A program made the translations under genes and the position numbers. A model generated the notes under the pieces. The model ran no database searches. It saw only the letters and a list, made by a program, of their open reading frames with translations, and was not told where the DNA came from. 64,000 nucleotides of DNA from Pseudomonas sp. R-28-1W-6 (GTDB lineage: Bacteria; Pseudomonadota; Gammaproteobacteria; Pseudomonadales; Pseudomonadaceae): contig NZ_WELK01000001.1 in assembly GCF_009799925.1 (NCBI RefSeq), positions 558,001 through 622,000 of the forward strand, read 5' to 3'. Positions 16,508-24,944 of the stretch are shown one piece after another (the first letter of the stretch is position 1; each line of letters opens with the position of its first letter).

Positions 16508-16841
16508 GGGAGTATCTCCGGTCGTGGGCTGGGCGAGGGGCGCTGGGATCAGCGCGCGGCGTGCGGCGAGCGGAGGGCCGGCGTGGAGCGGCCGGGATGG
16601 CGGCAGGAACGAGGCATGGCAATCACCCATCTTGTTGTTGTCGGGGTTGGCCGGCTGCTGCGTGTAGACGCGCAGCCGGACGAACCGGTCTTTGCCGGTA
16701 GTGGGGCGATGCTAAGGGGCGAAGCTTTCAGTCAGCTTTCGCCGGGCAACGGCGGCGAAACGGCGGGGATATTCCGACTGGCGGTATGGGACGGGCGCGC
16801 TAGGGTTGGATGTGCCACAGCTGCTTCGACGGGAGAGGCCC
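16508..16841. other. divergent intergenic region
   Basis: The 334 bases between divergent genes carry no credible gene. They must hold the promoters of the CitMHS transporter and the GFA-fold protein. I could not identify a specific operator. Confidence 0.5.
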
Positions 16842-17243
16842 ATGAGCGAACCACACACCGGCGGCTGCCACTGCGGCCAGCTGCGCTACGCCTTCAATGC
16901 GCCGCTGCAGGATATTGCCCACTGCCATTGCTCGATCTGCCGGCGTACCAGCGGCGGCATCGTCACCACCTGGCTGACGGTGCCGCAGGCACGCTTTCGC
17001 TGGATCCAGGGCGCACCGAGCGCCTACCTGTCCGCGCCCGGCTGCGTGCGCTATTTCTGTGGCCGCTGCGGCTGCCAGCTGACCCTGCACACCCAGCTCA
17101 GCCCGGACAGCCTGGACATCACCGTGGCCAGCCTGGATCACCCGGAGCGGGCGCCGGCCGAGCGGCATATCTGGGTCAAGAGCCGGCTGCCCTGGCTGCG
17201 GCTGGATCCGCAGCTGCCGGAGGAGGACGAGGAAATTATGTAG
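16842..17243 (+). CDS. GFA-fold (CENP-V/GFA family) zinc protein
   Basis: This 133-residue protein has the GFA zinc-binding pattern: GGCHCGQLRY at residues 7-16, HCHCSICRR near 26-34 and FCGRCGCQL near 70-80. The family is named after glutathione-dependent formaldehyde-activating enzyme, but most members, probably including this one, have no proven reaction. The C-terminus is acidic (LPEEDEEIM). ATG 16842 is preceded by GGGAGAGG. It is a single gene converging with the DUF4105 gene 28 bases away. Confidence 0.85.
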   Translation: MSEPHTGGCHCGQLRYAFNAPLQDIAHCHCSICRRTSGGIVTTWLTVPQARFRWIQGAPSAYLSAPGCVRYFCGRCGCQLTLHTQLSPDSLDITVASLDHPERAPAERHIWVKSRLPWLRLDPQLPEEDEEIM

Positions 17244-17271
17244 GTTGGGTTGAGGCGCGCAGCGCCGCCGT

Positions 17272-19230
17272 TCAGGGCAGCAGCAGCCCGCCGCCGGCCT
17301 TGTGCAGGCCGCGCAGGTGCGAGCCGAGCTGCTTGAGGTTGGCCTCGCCGGCTTCCAGTTCGACCAGGCGCTGCGGTTCGAGCAGGCGCCGCACTTCGCG
17401 GTCGAGGTCGTCGCTGAGCTGGCGCAGGGTCTGCTGGCGCGTCGTGCTCTCCTGCTCCAGGCGCTGCCATTCGTTGCGTTGCGGCAGGCCGTAGCCGGCG
17501 TCGAGCAGTTCCGCCGGGCGGCTGAGGAAGCCGCTGTTGGCGAGGATCTGGCGCAGGGTGTTGTCGGCCGCGCCAAAGCCGGGCTGGTGCTGCTCACGGG
17601 CATGCAGGTAACGCTGCTTGAGATCTTCCTGGGCCAGCAGCAGCTGGCGGCGCAGGGCGGCCTGCTCGAGCAGCAGCAGAGCCGCGCTGGTGCGCAGGTC
17701 GGCGCGGGCGAACCAGCTGCGGCGTTGCTCGGCCGGCAGCTGCAGCCAATCCTCGACCTGCTCCTGTGGCACCGGCAGCTGGGCGCGCAACACGGCGAAC
17801 ATGGCCTGGTAGCGTTCGCGGAACGAGTCGAAGCGGTAGCCCAGGCGCAGCGCCTCGCGCGGGTCGGCCAGCACGCTCATGTCGGCCAGGCCGCGGCCGT
17901 CGAGGATCTCCAGCAGGCCGTTGGGCATGATGCTGTCGAGGGCCTGCAGCTCGTCGCGGCCGCTGCCGCTGCGCAGCAGCTTGAGGGTTTCCACCGCGCA
18001 GTTGTTGGACAGGAACCAGTAGTCGCCGTCGTAGCTCCAGTGCAGTTCGGCGGCGCGCTCGACCAGTTGCTCCAGCTCCGGGCGTGAAAGCCTGAGCGGC
18101 ACCGAGGCCAGGCCGCGCAGCTCGACCTTGGTGTATTCCTCGATCACCTGGGCCAGCGGCAGGACGAACAGGCGCGAGGGGTAGGCGCCGGTCAGGCCGT
18201 CCCAGCTGGACAGCTGCACGTCGCCGACGAAGGCGCGGTAGGACAGCACCAGGTGTTCCTGCAGGTCCAGGCGGCAATCCGGGCCGCGCGGTCGCCCCGG
18301 CGCGCAGATGACCAGGCGCAGCATGCTGTGCCCCCAGCGGCTGGCCCACTGCTGGTTGGGTTCGGCCAGCAGGTAGTCCACCTGGTAGATCCGCTCGGGA
18401 TCGAGCTGGCCGAGCGGCTGGCGGGCGAAGTCGCGGCCGGCGTTGAGGTAGGCATAGCCGGCGGCGCAGGGCTGCGGCTGGCTCGGTGCCCAGGCGAAAT
18501 GCGCGGCGAAGTAGCGTTGCAGGGCCGGGCGGCGGCAGGCGTAGCTCGGGTCGAGGAGGAAGTATTCGAGGTTGACCGCGACGAACTCGCGCGGGTTGCT
18601 CAGCTCGTACAGGTCGGGGCTGCGGCCGTTCTGGCCGTTGTCCTGCTCGCGCTCGCCGCGCTTGCCGACCGCCTGCTGCCAGCCGGCAAGATCGAGCAGC
18701 CGTGGGTCGTCGCTGAGGGTGAAGCGTCGGGCGTCCTGGCCGCGGCACTCATCTGCCAGGCCGACCGCGCCGCTGCTGGCGACGCTGGCCTGGCAGCGTT
18801 GCAGCAGGCGCCTGTCGGCCGCTGGCCAGAGGCGCGCGCGGTCATACAGATGGGTCAGCTCATGGACGATGGTGGCAAGCACTTCGCGGCGCAGGCTGCC
18901 GTGCGGCCGCCCGCTCGGCGCGCTGGCCTGCTGCGGGTCGAGCAGGCGCGGCAGCAGGCTGGCGTTGAGGGTCAGCGCGTCGAGGCGGGTGATGCGCCCG
19001 TAGGCGTTGGCCGGCAGATCGTCCTCCCAGCGCACCCACATCTGACGGTCCAGGCGCTGGATGAAGCTGGGCGGCAGGGCGTCCAGGGCCTCGTCGATCA
19101 GCTGCTGGCTGAGCTGGCGCTCGGCGCTGCTGAGCCCGGCACTGTCCAGGCTCAGGCGTAACTCGGCCTGGGCTGCCGTGGCAGTTGCCAGCAGCAGGGC
19201 CAGCAGCCAGCGCACGGCGGTTGTCCTCAC
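17272..19230 (-). CDS. periplasmic DUF4105 protein with HExxH-type N-terminal region
   Basis: This 652-residue protein has a signal peptide (MRTTAVRWLLALLLATATAAQA). The N-terminal half has a HELTHLYDRARL segment (near 127-138) that looks like a zinc-peptidase helix. The DUF4105 region (about 275-450) shows RWGHSMLRLVIC, SSWDGLTGAYPS and the SNNCAVETLK motif. Its His and Cys resemble a circularly permuted NlpC/P60-like thiol hydrolase. The C-terminal 170 residues are helical and charged. The start is GTG 19230, overlapping the DUF2388 stop (GTGA), so translation is coupled to it. Function unknown; peptidoglycan or lipid hydrolysis is possible. Confidence 0.82.
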   Translation of the reverse strand: MRTTAVRWLLALLLATATAAQAELRLSLDSAGLSSAERQLSQQLIDEALDALPPSFIQRLDRQMWVRWEDDLPANAYGRITRLDALTLNASLLPRLLDPQQASAPSGRPHGSLRREVLATIVHELTHLYDRARLWPAADRRLLQRCQASVASSGAVGLADECRGQDARRFTLSDDPRLLDLAGWQQAVGKRGEREQDNGQNGRSPDLYELSNPREFVAVNLEYFLLDPSYACRRPALQRYFAAHFAWAPSQPQPCAAGYAYLNAGRDFARQPLGQLDPERIYQVDYLLAEPNQQWASRWGHSMLRLVICAPGRPRGPDCRLDLQEHLVLSYRAFVGDVQLSSWDGLTGAYPSRLFVLPLAQVIEEYTKVELRGLASVPLRLSRPELEQLVERAAELHWSYDGDYWFLSNNCAVETLKLLRSGSGRDELQALDSIMPNGLLEILDGRGLADMSVLADPREALRLGYRFDSFRERYQAMFAVLRAQLPVPQEQVEDWLQLPAEQRRSWFARADLRTSAALLLLEQAALRRQLLLAQEDLKQRYLHAREQHQPGFGAADNTLRQILANSGFLSRPAELLDAGYGLPQRNEWQRLEQESTTRQQTLRQLSDDLDREVRRLLEPQRLVELEAGEANLKQLGSHLRGLHKAGGGLLLP

Positions 19231-19550
19231 AGGGCGAGGATGGCTGCGGCCAGCTCCTGGTCGGAGACGCTGCGGGCTTCCGGCAGGCGTTCGCGCAGGG
19301 TGGCGAACGCCGCTTCCAACTGGGCGCCACGGATCTCGCCGGCGCTGGCGACGAAGCTGGCGGCATCGTCACGGGCGGCCAGCACCACCTTCATATCGCG
19401 GGCCGAGGTGGTGGTGTCGGAAGTGAAGTCGATGCTGCGGGCAAAGGCGTTGGTGGTGATGTTGAACACCCGGACAACCGATTGAGCTTGGGCGCTGGCG
19501 GTGCCCAGGAAGAGGGTGGCGGCGAGAAGGGTCGGCAGTAGATGGCGCAT
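19227..19550 (-). CDS. DUF2388-family secreted small protein
   Basis: This 107-residue protein has a signal peptide (MRHLLPTLLAATLFLGTASAQA) and a mature domain with the family core KVVLAARDDAASFVAS and the end DQELAAAILAL. A paralogue with the same core lies at 44256-44573. The family is found mainly in Pseudomonas and has no established function. It overlaps the DUF4105 gene by four bases and is first in that two-gene operon. ATG 19550 is chosen because it begins the signal peptide. Confidence 0.85.
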   Translation of the reverse strand: MRHLLPTLLAATLFLGTASAQAQSVVRVFNITTNAFARSIDFTSDTTTSARDMKVVLAARDDAASFVASAGEIRGAQLEAAFATLRERLPEARSVSDQELAAAILAL

Positions 19551-19846
19551 GGCGGCTCCAGGCAGGCAATGGATAGTCATATTGGACCGGAATAGCCGTA
19601 TTCAATTCAACTCTGCCGTGAGGGTCGCGGTGCATGGCCGCTATTAATGGAGCGCCGTGCACAGTCGCGAAAGTCGACTTGTCGGTCATGCTTTTCGGGG
19701 CGTGCTTGCTATTGCAAGCCGCAACAATAACTGCTGCTATGCACGACTACACGACGAGCAGGCTTCGCCCGGAAGGCCACGATTGTGTCGAATAACAAGA
19801 ATCCGAGTGCAATATCGGCGCACGATGCCAACAACAAGCGATACAG
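19551..19846. other. divergent intergenic region ahead of the polysaccharide cluster
   Basis: These roughly 300 bases should contain the promoter of the minus-strand DUF2388 operon and that of the plus-strand glycosyltransferase series. It is more AT-rich than its left neighbours. I saw no JUMPstart-like element and no supported gene. Confidence 0.5.
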
Positions 19847-21343
19847 ATGATTATTCTCGTTTGCTCCAAGATCAGCCAAGCCAGCATCCACGCTTCCCTG
19901 GGCAAGCCCGAGTACAGCTATTACTTTCTGTTGAAGGAGTTCTTGCCCGCACTTGAGCGAGTGGCTCAAGTCGTGGTGCTGGACTCGGTGGCGGATGTCG
20001 ACAGGCTGTACCACCAGTACACCGAGGCAGGTGAGGTGGTGGTGTTCCTGAGTGTCAGCCCTCCCCATCAGACGCCGGTCGGCCTGGACTGCCCGACGCT
20101 CTGCCTGTTTGCCTGGGAATTCGACTCTTTACCCGACCAGCCCTGGGACGGTGAGCCGCGAAATGACTGGCGATATGTCTTCCGCCACATTGCCGGGGCC
20201 ATTTGCACCAGCCGGGAGACGCAGCAGTTGGTGGAACGGGCGGCTCCCGGCTTTCCGGTTGCCGCCATCCCTGCGCCGGTATGGAATCACTATGCTCATT
20301 TGACTGAAGCCGATGGTCATTTACCGCTGCTCGATGCGCGCTATTTTTCCTTCACCGGATATTTGATCGACAGTGCCATCCTGGGGCTTTCGGCCGACGG
20401 CCTGGTCCCGGAAACCGAGCACCTGGCGCCGGAAAATACTCCGCAGAACTATCCCGAGCGTGCGGACCATGGTCTGCCCCGAAGGGCGCCGAATTTCTGG
20501 GCTTTGAGCAAGAAACGCTATCAGGAGTGGCGCAATGAACTGGCCTTGCCGCGTGCGCCGCGAGGCTCCACTGAACCGCTGTCGCAGCCTGATGCGGGTG
20601 TGGTCGCTCCCGTGCAGCCAGCTGTACCGGCAGGCGTACTGTTCACGGAAACCCCGCTCAATTTGCAGGTAACCGGAGTCGTCTACACCACGCTGTTGAA
20701 CCCGGCGGATAGCCGCAAGAACTGGACAGAGATCCTCGCGGCTTTCTGCTGGGCCTTCAAGGACGATGCCGAGGCCACCATGGTGGTCAAGATGACCCAT
20801 TACGATCTGGAGTATTACCGGATCGTCTTGATCACCCTGCTGTCGCGCCTGTCGCCATTCAAATGCCGGGTGCTGGTTGTGCATGGTTTTCTCGAGGAGG
20901 GGCAGTATCAGGAGCTGATCAAGGCTACCAGCTACTACGTGAACGCCTCTTCCGGGGAAGGGCTGTGCCTGCCGCTGATGGAGTTCCTTTCCGCGGGGTG
21001 CCCGGCTCTGGCACCAACGCACACTGCCATGGCCGACTATATCCAGGACTCCCTGGCTTTCACGGTCGACTGCTCGCGGGAGCCTTTCTGCTGGCCGCAC
21101 GACCCCTCGGGAATCTACGTGACGCATCGGCACCGGCTGAACTGGGCTTCGCTGGTGGCGGCATTCAGGGAGAGCTTTCGGGTTGCGCGAGAGGAGCCGG
21201 AACGCTATCGGGCGATGTCGAAGAGTGCCTATGCGCAGTTGCAGGGGTTCGCATCGCAGGATCAGGTCGCTCGGCAACTGTCCGGTTTCATCCAGGCTCT
21301 GGACTCCACTCGCGTTCCGGATGAGCAGCAAGGCAAAGCATGA
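19847..21343 (+). CDS. glycosyltransferase (GT4-like), first of two paralogues
   Basis: This 498-residue protein looks like a GT-B glycosyltransferase without membrane segments. The C-terminal half carries the donor-site pattern: VVHGFLEEGQYQELIKATSYYVNASSGEGLCLPLMEF in outline, with the acidic E-x7-E region around GEGLCLPLME (near residues 370-385). The N-terminus contains KPEYSYYFLLKEFLP, shared with the next gene product. The set resembles the extra genes beside the A-band locus of P. aeruginosa (PA5455-PA5459). Its stop overlaps the start of its paralogue (ATGA). Sugar and acceptor unknown. Confidence 0.78.
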   Translation: MIILVCSKISQASIHASLGKPEYSYYFLLKEFLPALERVAQVVVLDSVADVDRLYHQYTEAGEVVVFLSVSPPHQTPVGLDCPTLCLFAWEFDSLPDQPWDGEPRNDWRYVFRHIAGAICTSRETQQLVERAAPGFPVAAIPAPVWNHYAHLTEADGHLPLLDARYFSFTGYLIDSAILGLSADGLVPETEHLAPENTPQNYPERADHGLPRRAPNFWALSKKRYQEWRNELALPRAPRGSTEPLSQPDAGVVAPVQPAVPAGVLFTETPLNLQVTGVVYTTLLNPADSRKNWTEILAAFCWAFKDDAEATMVVKMTHYDLEYYRIVLITLLSRLSPFKCRVLVVHGFLEEGQYQELIKATSYYVNASSGEGLCLPLMEFLSAGCPALAPTHTAMADYIQDSLAFTVDCSREPFCWPHDPSGIYVTHRHRLNWASLVAAFRESFRVAREEPERYRAMSKSAYAQLQGFASQDQVARQLSGFIQALDSTRVPDEQQGKA

Positions 21344-22887
21344 AAATTCTTGTGTACTCGGCGGTAAACGCTGAAACGATTGGCTCCAGCCTCGGCCTGC
21401 CGGACTACAGCTATTACTTCGTCCTGAGAGACTTCCTGCCGGTGCTGCAGGGATTTGCCGAAGTGGTTGTAGTGCGCGATCTGGCCGAAGTCCCGCGATT
21501 GCACGAGGCCTGCGCCTCGGCCGGTGATGATTGCGTTCTCCTCTCGTTCACCCCACCGCATAAGACCCCCACGGATTTGCCGTGCCAGGTAATTCCAGTG
21601 TTCGCCTGGGAGTTTTACAGCATCCCCAATGAAAGCTGGCAAGGCGATGAGCGGCAGAACTGGGCTGCGATGCTGGCCCGGTTAGGGATGGCGATTACCC
21701 ACTCTGAGCTTATCGTGCGTTGTGTAAGGGCTGAACTGGGTGAGGATTACCCGATTGTTTCCATGCCTTCACCGGTTTGGGACAAGTTTGCGGCGTTCCG
21801 TCGTGACAGGCGCGAGATCCCCGATAAGGTCTTGATCAAGGTTGCAGAAGGGGTGGTTGCGGATACCAGCGACAAGGCGCTCAGCCCCTATATCTCGGGG
21901 CAGGAGGCGATTGCCTGCGTGGTGCAGGCTATTCGTGAGCATGAGAGCGCCATGCGCCGGCAGCAGGCGCCCCAGGTTGCAGTGCCGGCATACCGAACCG
22001 ATTCAGCGGTAGCAGTCAGTTGGCGCCACCTGCGCCAAGGGCTGAAACAGGCATCCCGGGCCTTGTGGCATGCACTGCGCCGCCCCCATTCGGTTGCCAT
22101 CGAGGGTTTGGAGCTGCGTGCTTCAGAAAAGGCAAAGCTGGAACCTGGCAATCCTGTGGAGCCGCCGCATCCTGGAATCCAAGGGTTAGTGCCGAAAATG
22201 CCGACCTGGACCCCGGGTGAATGCGTTCTGGAATTGTCCGGCGTGGTGTTTACCGCGTTGTTCAATCCCTACGATGGCCGCAAGAACTGGGCGGACATGT
22301 TGACCGCGTTCTGCTCGGCGTTCCGCGACACCGAAGACGCCACCTTGGTGTTCAAGCTGGGTCATCGCGAGTACGAGTCTGCCATGCACGACATGCTGAT
22401 TTGGCTGGCGCGGATGCCAAAGTTCAAATGCCGGGTCGTCTTGCTTCAGGGCTACCTGGAAGGCAAGGAGTTCGACAGCCTCATCCAGGCCAGCACCTTC
22501 GCCGTTAATGCCTCGCATGGTGAAGGGCAATGCCTGCCACTGATGGAATTTCTTTCGTGTGGCAAGCCGGCCGTGGCGCCGCGTCATTCGGCCATGCTCG
22601 ATTACATGGATGAGGATGTCGGCTTCGTCGTGTCGAGCTGGGAAGACGGTACGGCCTGGTCGCATGATCCGCGCTTGGCGTACCGCACATTGCGCCATCA
22701 GATCGATTGGGATTCTTTGCGCAGTGCTTATATCGCCGCATACAACTGCTACCGACAGGCTCCGGGTGAATACCGTCGGCTGTCAGACAATGCCATCGAG
22801 CGAATGCGCGTCCACTGCTCGCGAGAGGTGACCAGGCAGCGGCTGGAAGCAGTGTTCGACTCACTGCAGAAGAAGGAGAAGGCTTAA
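21340..22887 (+). CDS. glycosyltransferase (GT4-like), second paralogue
   Basis: This 515-residue protein is collinear with the preceding glycosyltransferase (YSYYFVLRDFLPVLQ near the start; NASHGEGQCLPLMEFLS near residues 385-402), so the two arose by tandem duplication. Residues about 165-285 (Lys/Arg/Pro-rich, RQGLKQASRALWHALRRPHS) are poorly matched between the two and may be a linker. It overlaps the upstream gene by four bases and the downstream methyltransferase by one (TAATG), showing tight translational coupling. Probably adds sugars at the end of, or onto, the A-band chain; that is inference. Confidence 0.78.
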   Translation: MKILVYSAVNAETIGSSLGLPDYSYYFVLRDFLPVLQGFAEVVVVRDLAEVPRLHEACASAGDDCVLLSFTPPHKTPTDLPCQVIPVFAWEFYSIPNESWQGDERQNWAAMLARLGMAITHSELIVRCVRAELGEDYPIVSMPSPVWDKFAAFRRDRREIPDKVLIKVAEGVVADTSDKALSPYISGQEAIACVVQAIREHESAMRRQQAPQVAVPAYRTDSAVAVSWRHLRQGLKQASRALWHALRRPHSVAIEGLELRASEKAKLEPGNPVEPPHPGIQGLVPKMPTWTPGECVLELSGVVFTALFNPYDGRKNWADMLTAFCSAFRDTEDATLVFKLGHREYESAMHDMLIWLARMPKFKCRVVLLQGYLEGKEFDSLIQASTFAVNASHGEGQCLPLMEFLSCGKPAVAPRHSAMLDYMDEDVGFVVSSWEDGTAWSHDPRLAYRTLRHQIDWDSLRSAYIAAYNCYRQAPGEYRRLSDNAIERMRVHCSREVTRQRLEAVFDSLQKKEKA

Positions 22888-23738
22888 TGCAGGACTGGAT
22901 TCGTATGCCCTCGCTGGAGGCCTGGCTGGAGCGAGCCAAGGACGACAACTTTGTCGATGCGCGTAATTGCGGGTTGGTCGATGCGGTGCAGAGTGGCTGG
23001 TATCAGAGTGATAGCAACGAGCTGTTCGTCGATTTTCCAATATCGGCACAGGACATCGTCGTCGATGTCGGTTGCGGTGGGGGGGGGGCCACGTTGTTTT
23101 GTGCCAATCGGGGAGCCCATGTGGTCTTCACCGATGTTATGGCCGAGAAAATTGATGCGCTAGTCGCCCGCGTCGCAAGCACTCCTGCTCGTGCCTGTCA
23201 GGGAATAGTATCGGATAGCTGTCCGCTACCACTGGAAAACAATTTCGCCACCCGCATCATGGCTATGGAAATGCTGGAGCATGTCGAAGACCCTGCCGAG
23301 GTTCTCCGCGAACTGGTCCGCATTGGTCAGCCAGGGGCTTTGTACCTATTGTCTGTGCCAGATGCAGCGGCGGAGCGCCTGCAGCAGGGATTTGCTCCGC
23401 CGGAATACTACCAGCGCCCCAATCACATCCATATCTTCGAGCGTGAAGATTTTTCCCGGCTGGTACAGGACGCGGGCCTGGAGATTGTGAATACGGCGAC
23501 CTACGGATTTTTCTGGACCCTGTGGATGTGCATGTACTGGGTGTGCAAGGAAGCGGTGGCCGACAGCCCGGAGAAATTCTCGCATGACGCGGCTCAGCCG
23601 CCGTATTTCCCCTTGTTAGATGACTGGGCGTCGGTCTGGTACCGGCTGATCAGCTTGCCGCAGGCCGCGCCTATGCGTAAGGCATTGGATGAGGCGCTGC
23701 CCAAGAGTCAGATCATTATCGCGCGAAAGCCGGGGTGA
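22887..23738 (+). CDS. class I SAM-dependent methyltransferase with a G10 tract
   Basis: This 283-residue methyltransferase has motif I VVDVGCGGGGATLF near residues 58-71, an acidic motif II (VVFTDV) and the post-motif AMEMLEHVEDP near 129-139. It is a clear paralogue of the product at 24945 (both end with PKSQxIIARKP). Ten consecutive G at 23079-23088 encode part of motif I; a change in tract length would frameshift the protein just after residue 65. O-methylation of rhamnose is the expected role, as in the methylated A-band polysaccharide of P. aeruginosa, but the exact substrate is inferred. Confidence 0.85.
   Translation: MQDWIRMPSLEAWLERAKDDNFVDARNCGLVDAVQSGWYQSDSNELFVDFPISAQDIVVDVGCGGGGATLFCANRGAHVVFTDVMAEKIDALVARVASTPARACQGIVSDSCPLPLENNFATRIMAMEMLEHVEDPAEVLRELVRIGQPGALYLLSVPDAAAERLQQGFAPPEYYQRPNHIHIFEREDFSRLVQDAGLEIVNTATYGFFWTLWMCMYWVCKEAVADSPEKFSHDAAQPPYFPLLDDWASVWYRLISLPQAAPMRKALDEALPKSQIIIARKPG
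23079..23088 (+). repeat. ten-G homopolymer tract inside methyltransferase gene
   Basis: Ten G in a row lie within the SAM-binding loop codons of the gene at 22887. Tracts of this length are prone to slipped-strand mispairing, so the gene may switch on and off. The tract could also be a sequencing-length error. Confidence 0.9.
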
Positions 23739-23743
23739 CCCGC

Positions 23744-24880
23744 ATGCGCGGGAGAATCACCGATCTTGAAATGATGTGTGCGGTCGGCCTGTTGTTTGTT
23801 CTGTTGCAGCATCTGGTCCTGCTCTTTCCCTGGCCTTACCCAGCATTGAATGGCTTGCTGCAGTACGTGGGCGGGAGCTTCGGTGTTGACATGTTCTTTG
23901 CGTTGTCCGGCTTCTTGATCGCACGTGATTTGTTGCCGCGCCTAAGAGAGGCCGAAAATTCGAGCGGGACTTCAAAGATCTTGTTGAACTTCTGGCGGAA
24001 GCGAATATGGAGACTTTGGCCAACTGCTTGGTTGTGGTTGGCAATCATCCTACTGGCTGTTCTGTTCTGGAATACAAGCGGTGTTTTCGGTTCTTGGGAT
24101 GCCAACGTAGCGGCGACCAGCGCTAGCTTATTCAAATACATGAATTTTCGCTTTGCTGAGTACTATGGCGTCGGGGAAGTTGGTGCCAGCTTTGTTTATT
24201 GGAGTCTTTCGCTGGAAGAACAATTTTATTTTGTCTTCCCTCTACTGGCTATTCTGTTGCGTCGCCATTTGACATGGTTGCTGATTATTCTGATTGTATT
24301 GCAAGTATTTCAACCAAAAACGACCGCCTTGGCCATGGCTTTTCGTACTGAGGCACTGGCTTTTGGTGTTTTGATCGCAATTGCCAGTGAAAAAGCTTGG
24401 TGGCAACGTGGCGCCTCGGTATTGCAGCGCTTGGGGTCTGTCGGAGGCATGCTGCTTGGCCTGTCTTGCGTGATGATCATGGCGGCAGTCTCCGGGTTAC
24501 GCCAGCCAACGTTCTACCTCATGAGCTTTATTGCACCGTTGTTGGCTCTGCTGGTTGCAGTGGCTTCATACAACATGGATGTGCTGACGGTACGCGGCCC
24601 CCTGAAAACTCCATTACTCTGGTTGGCCAGTCGTTCATATGGTATTTACATCATCCATATTCCAGTCTTCCTGTTCGTAAAAGAACTCTTCTACCGGCTG
24701 GAGTATTTCCCAATTTTTTCTCTTCAGGTGGTGCTGGCTTATATGTCGTTGGCACTTCCGCTGGTATTGGCTCTAGCGGACGCCAACTTTCGCATCATCG
24801 AACGACCATTATTACATTATGGCACGGCCTTGATATCGCGCCGCAGGTCCATTAGGGCCGCAGTGGAACCCGCGGCTTAG
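23744..24880 (+). CDS. acyltransferase 3 family membrane protein (first of three)
   Basis: This integral-membrane O-acyltransferase of the OafA/acyltransferase-3 type has 378 residues and about ten helices. It includes FGVDMFFALSGFLIARDLLP (near residues 45-64) and the conserved SLSLEEQFYFVFP (near 150-162). Members acetylate sugars of LPS and other glycans at the periplasmic face. ATG 23744 has GGGGTGA upstream; an in-frame GTG 23735 that overlaps the methyltransferase stop is the alternative. The family catalytic His is not obvious; LLQHLVLLFPW supplies a His near residue 22. Base composition is AT-richer than the housekeeping flanks. Confidence 0.85.
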   Translation: MRGRITDLEMMCAVGLLFVLLQHLVLLFPWPYPALNGLLQYVGGSFGVDMFFALSGFLIARDLLPRLREAENSSGTSKILLNFWRKRIWRLWPTAWLWLAIILLAVLFWNTSGVFGSWDANVAATSASLFKYMNFRFAEYYGVGEVGASFVYWSLSLEEQFYFVFPLLAILLRRHLTWLLIILIVLQVFQPKTTALAMAFRTEALAFGVLIAIASEKAWWQRGASVLQRLGSVGGMLLGLSCVMIMAAVSGLRQPTFYLMSFIAPLLALLVAVASYNMDVLTVRGPLKTPLLWLASRSYGIYIIHIPVFLFVKELFYRLEYFPIFSLQVVLAYMSLALPLVLALADANFRIIERPLLHYGTALISRRRSIRAAVEPAA

Positions 24881-24944
24881 GCTAGCCAAGCTGTCGTTGG
24901 CCATAGGGAGTGGGTGTTTTGAACAAGTTGAAATTGGGTGCTGA

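Noticed and set aside
14168..17494. Very long plus-strand open frame (over 1,100 codons) opposite terC and the CitMHS gene
   Set aside because: His/Asp/Gln-rich low-complexity translation is the typical antisense shadow of high-GC membrane-protein genes; the minus-strand genes have clear families and ribosome-binding sites.
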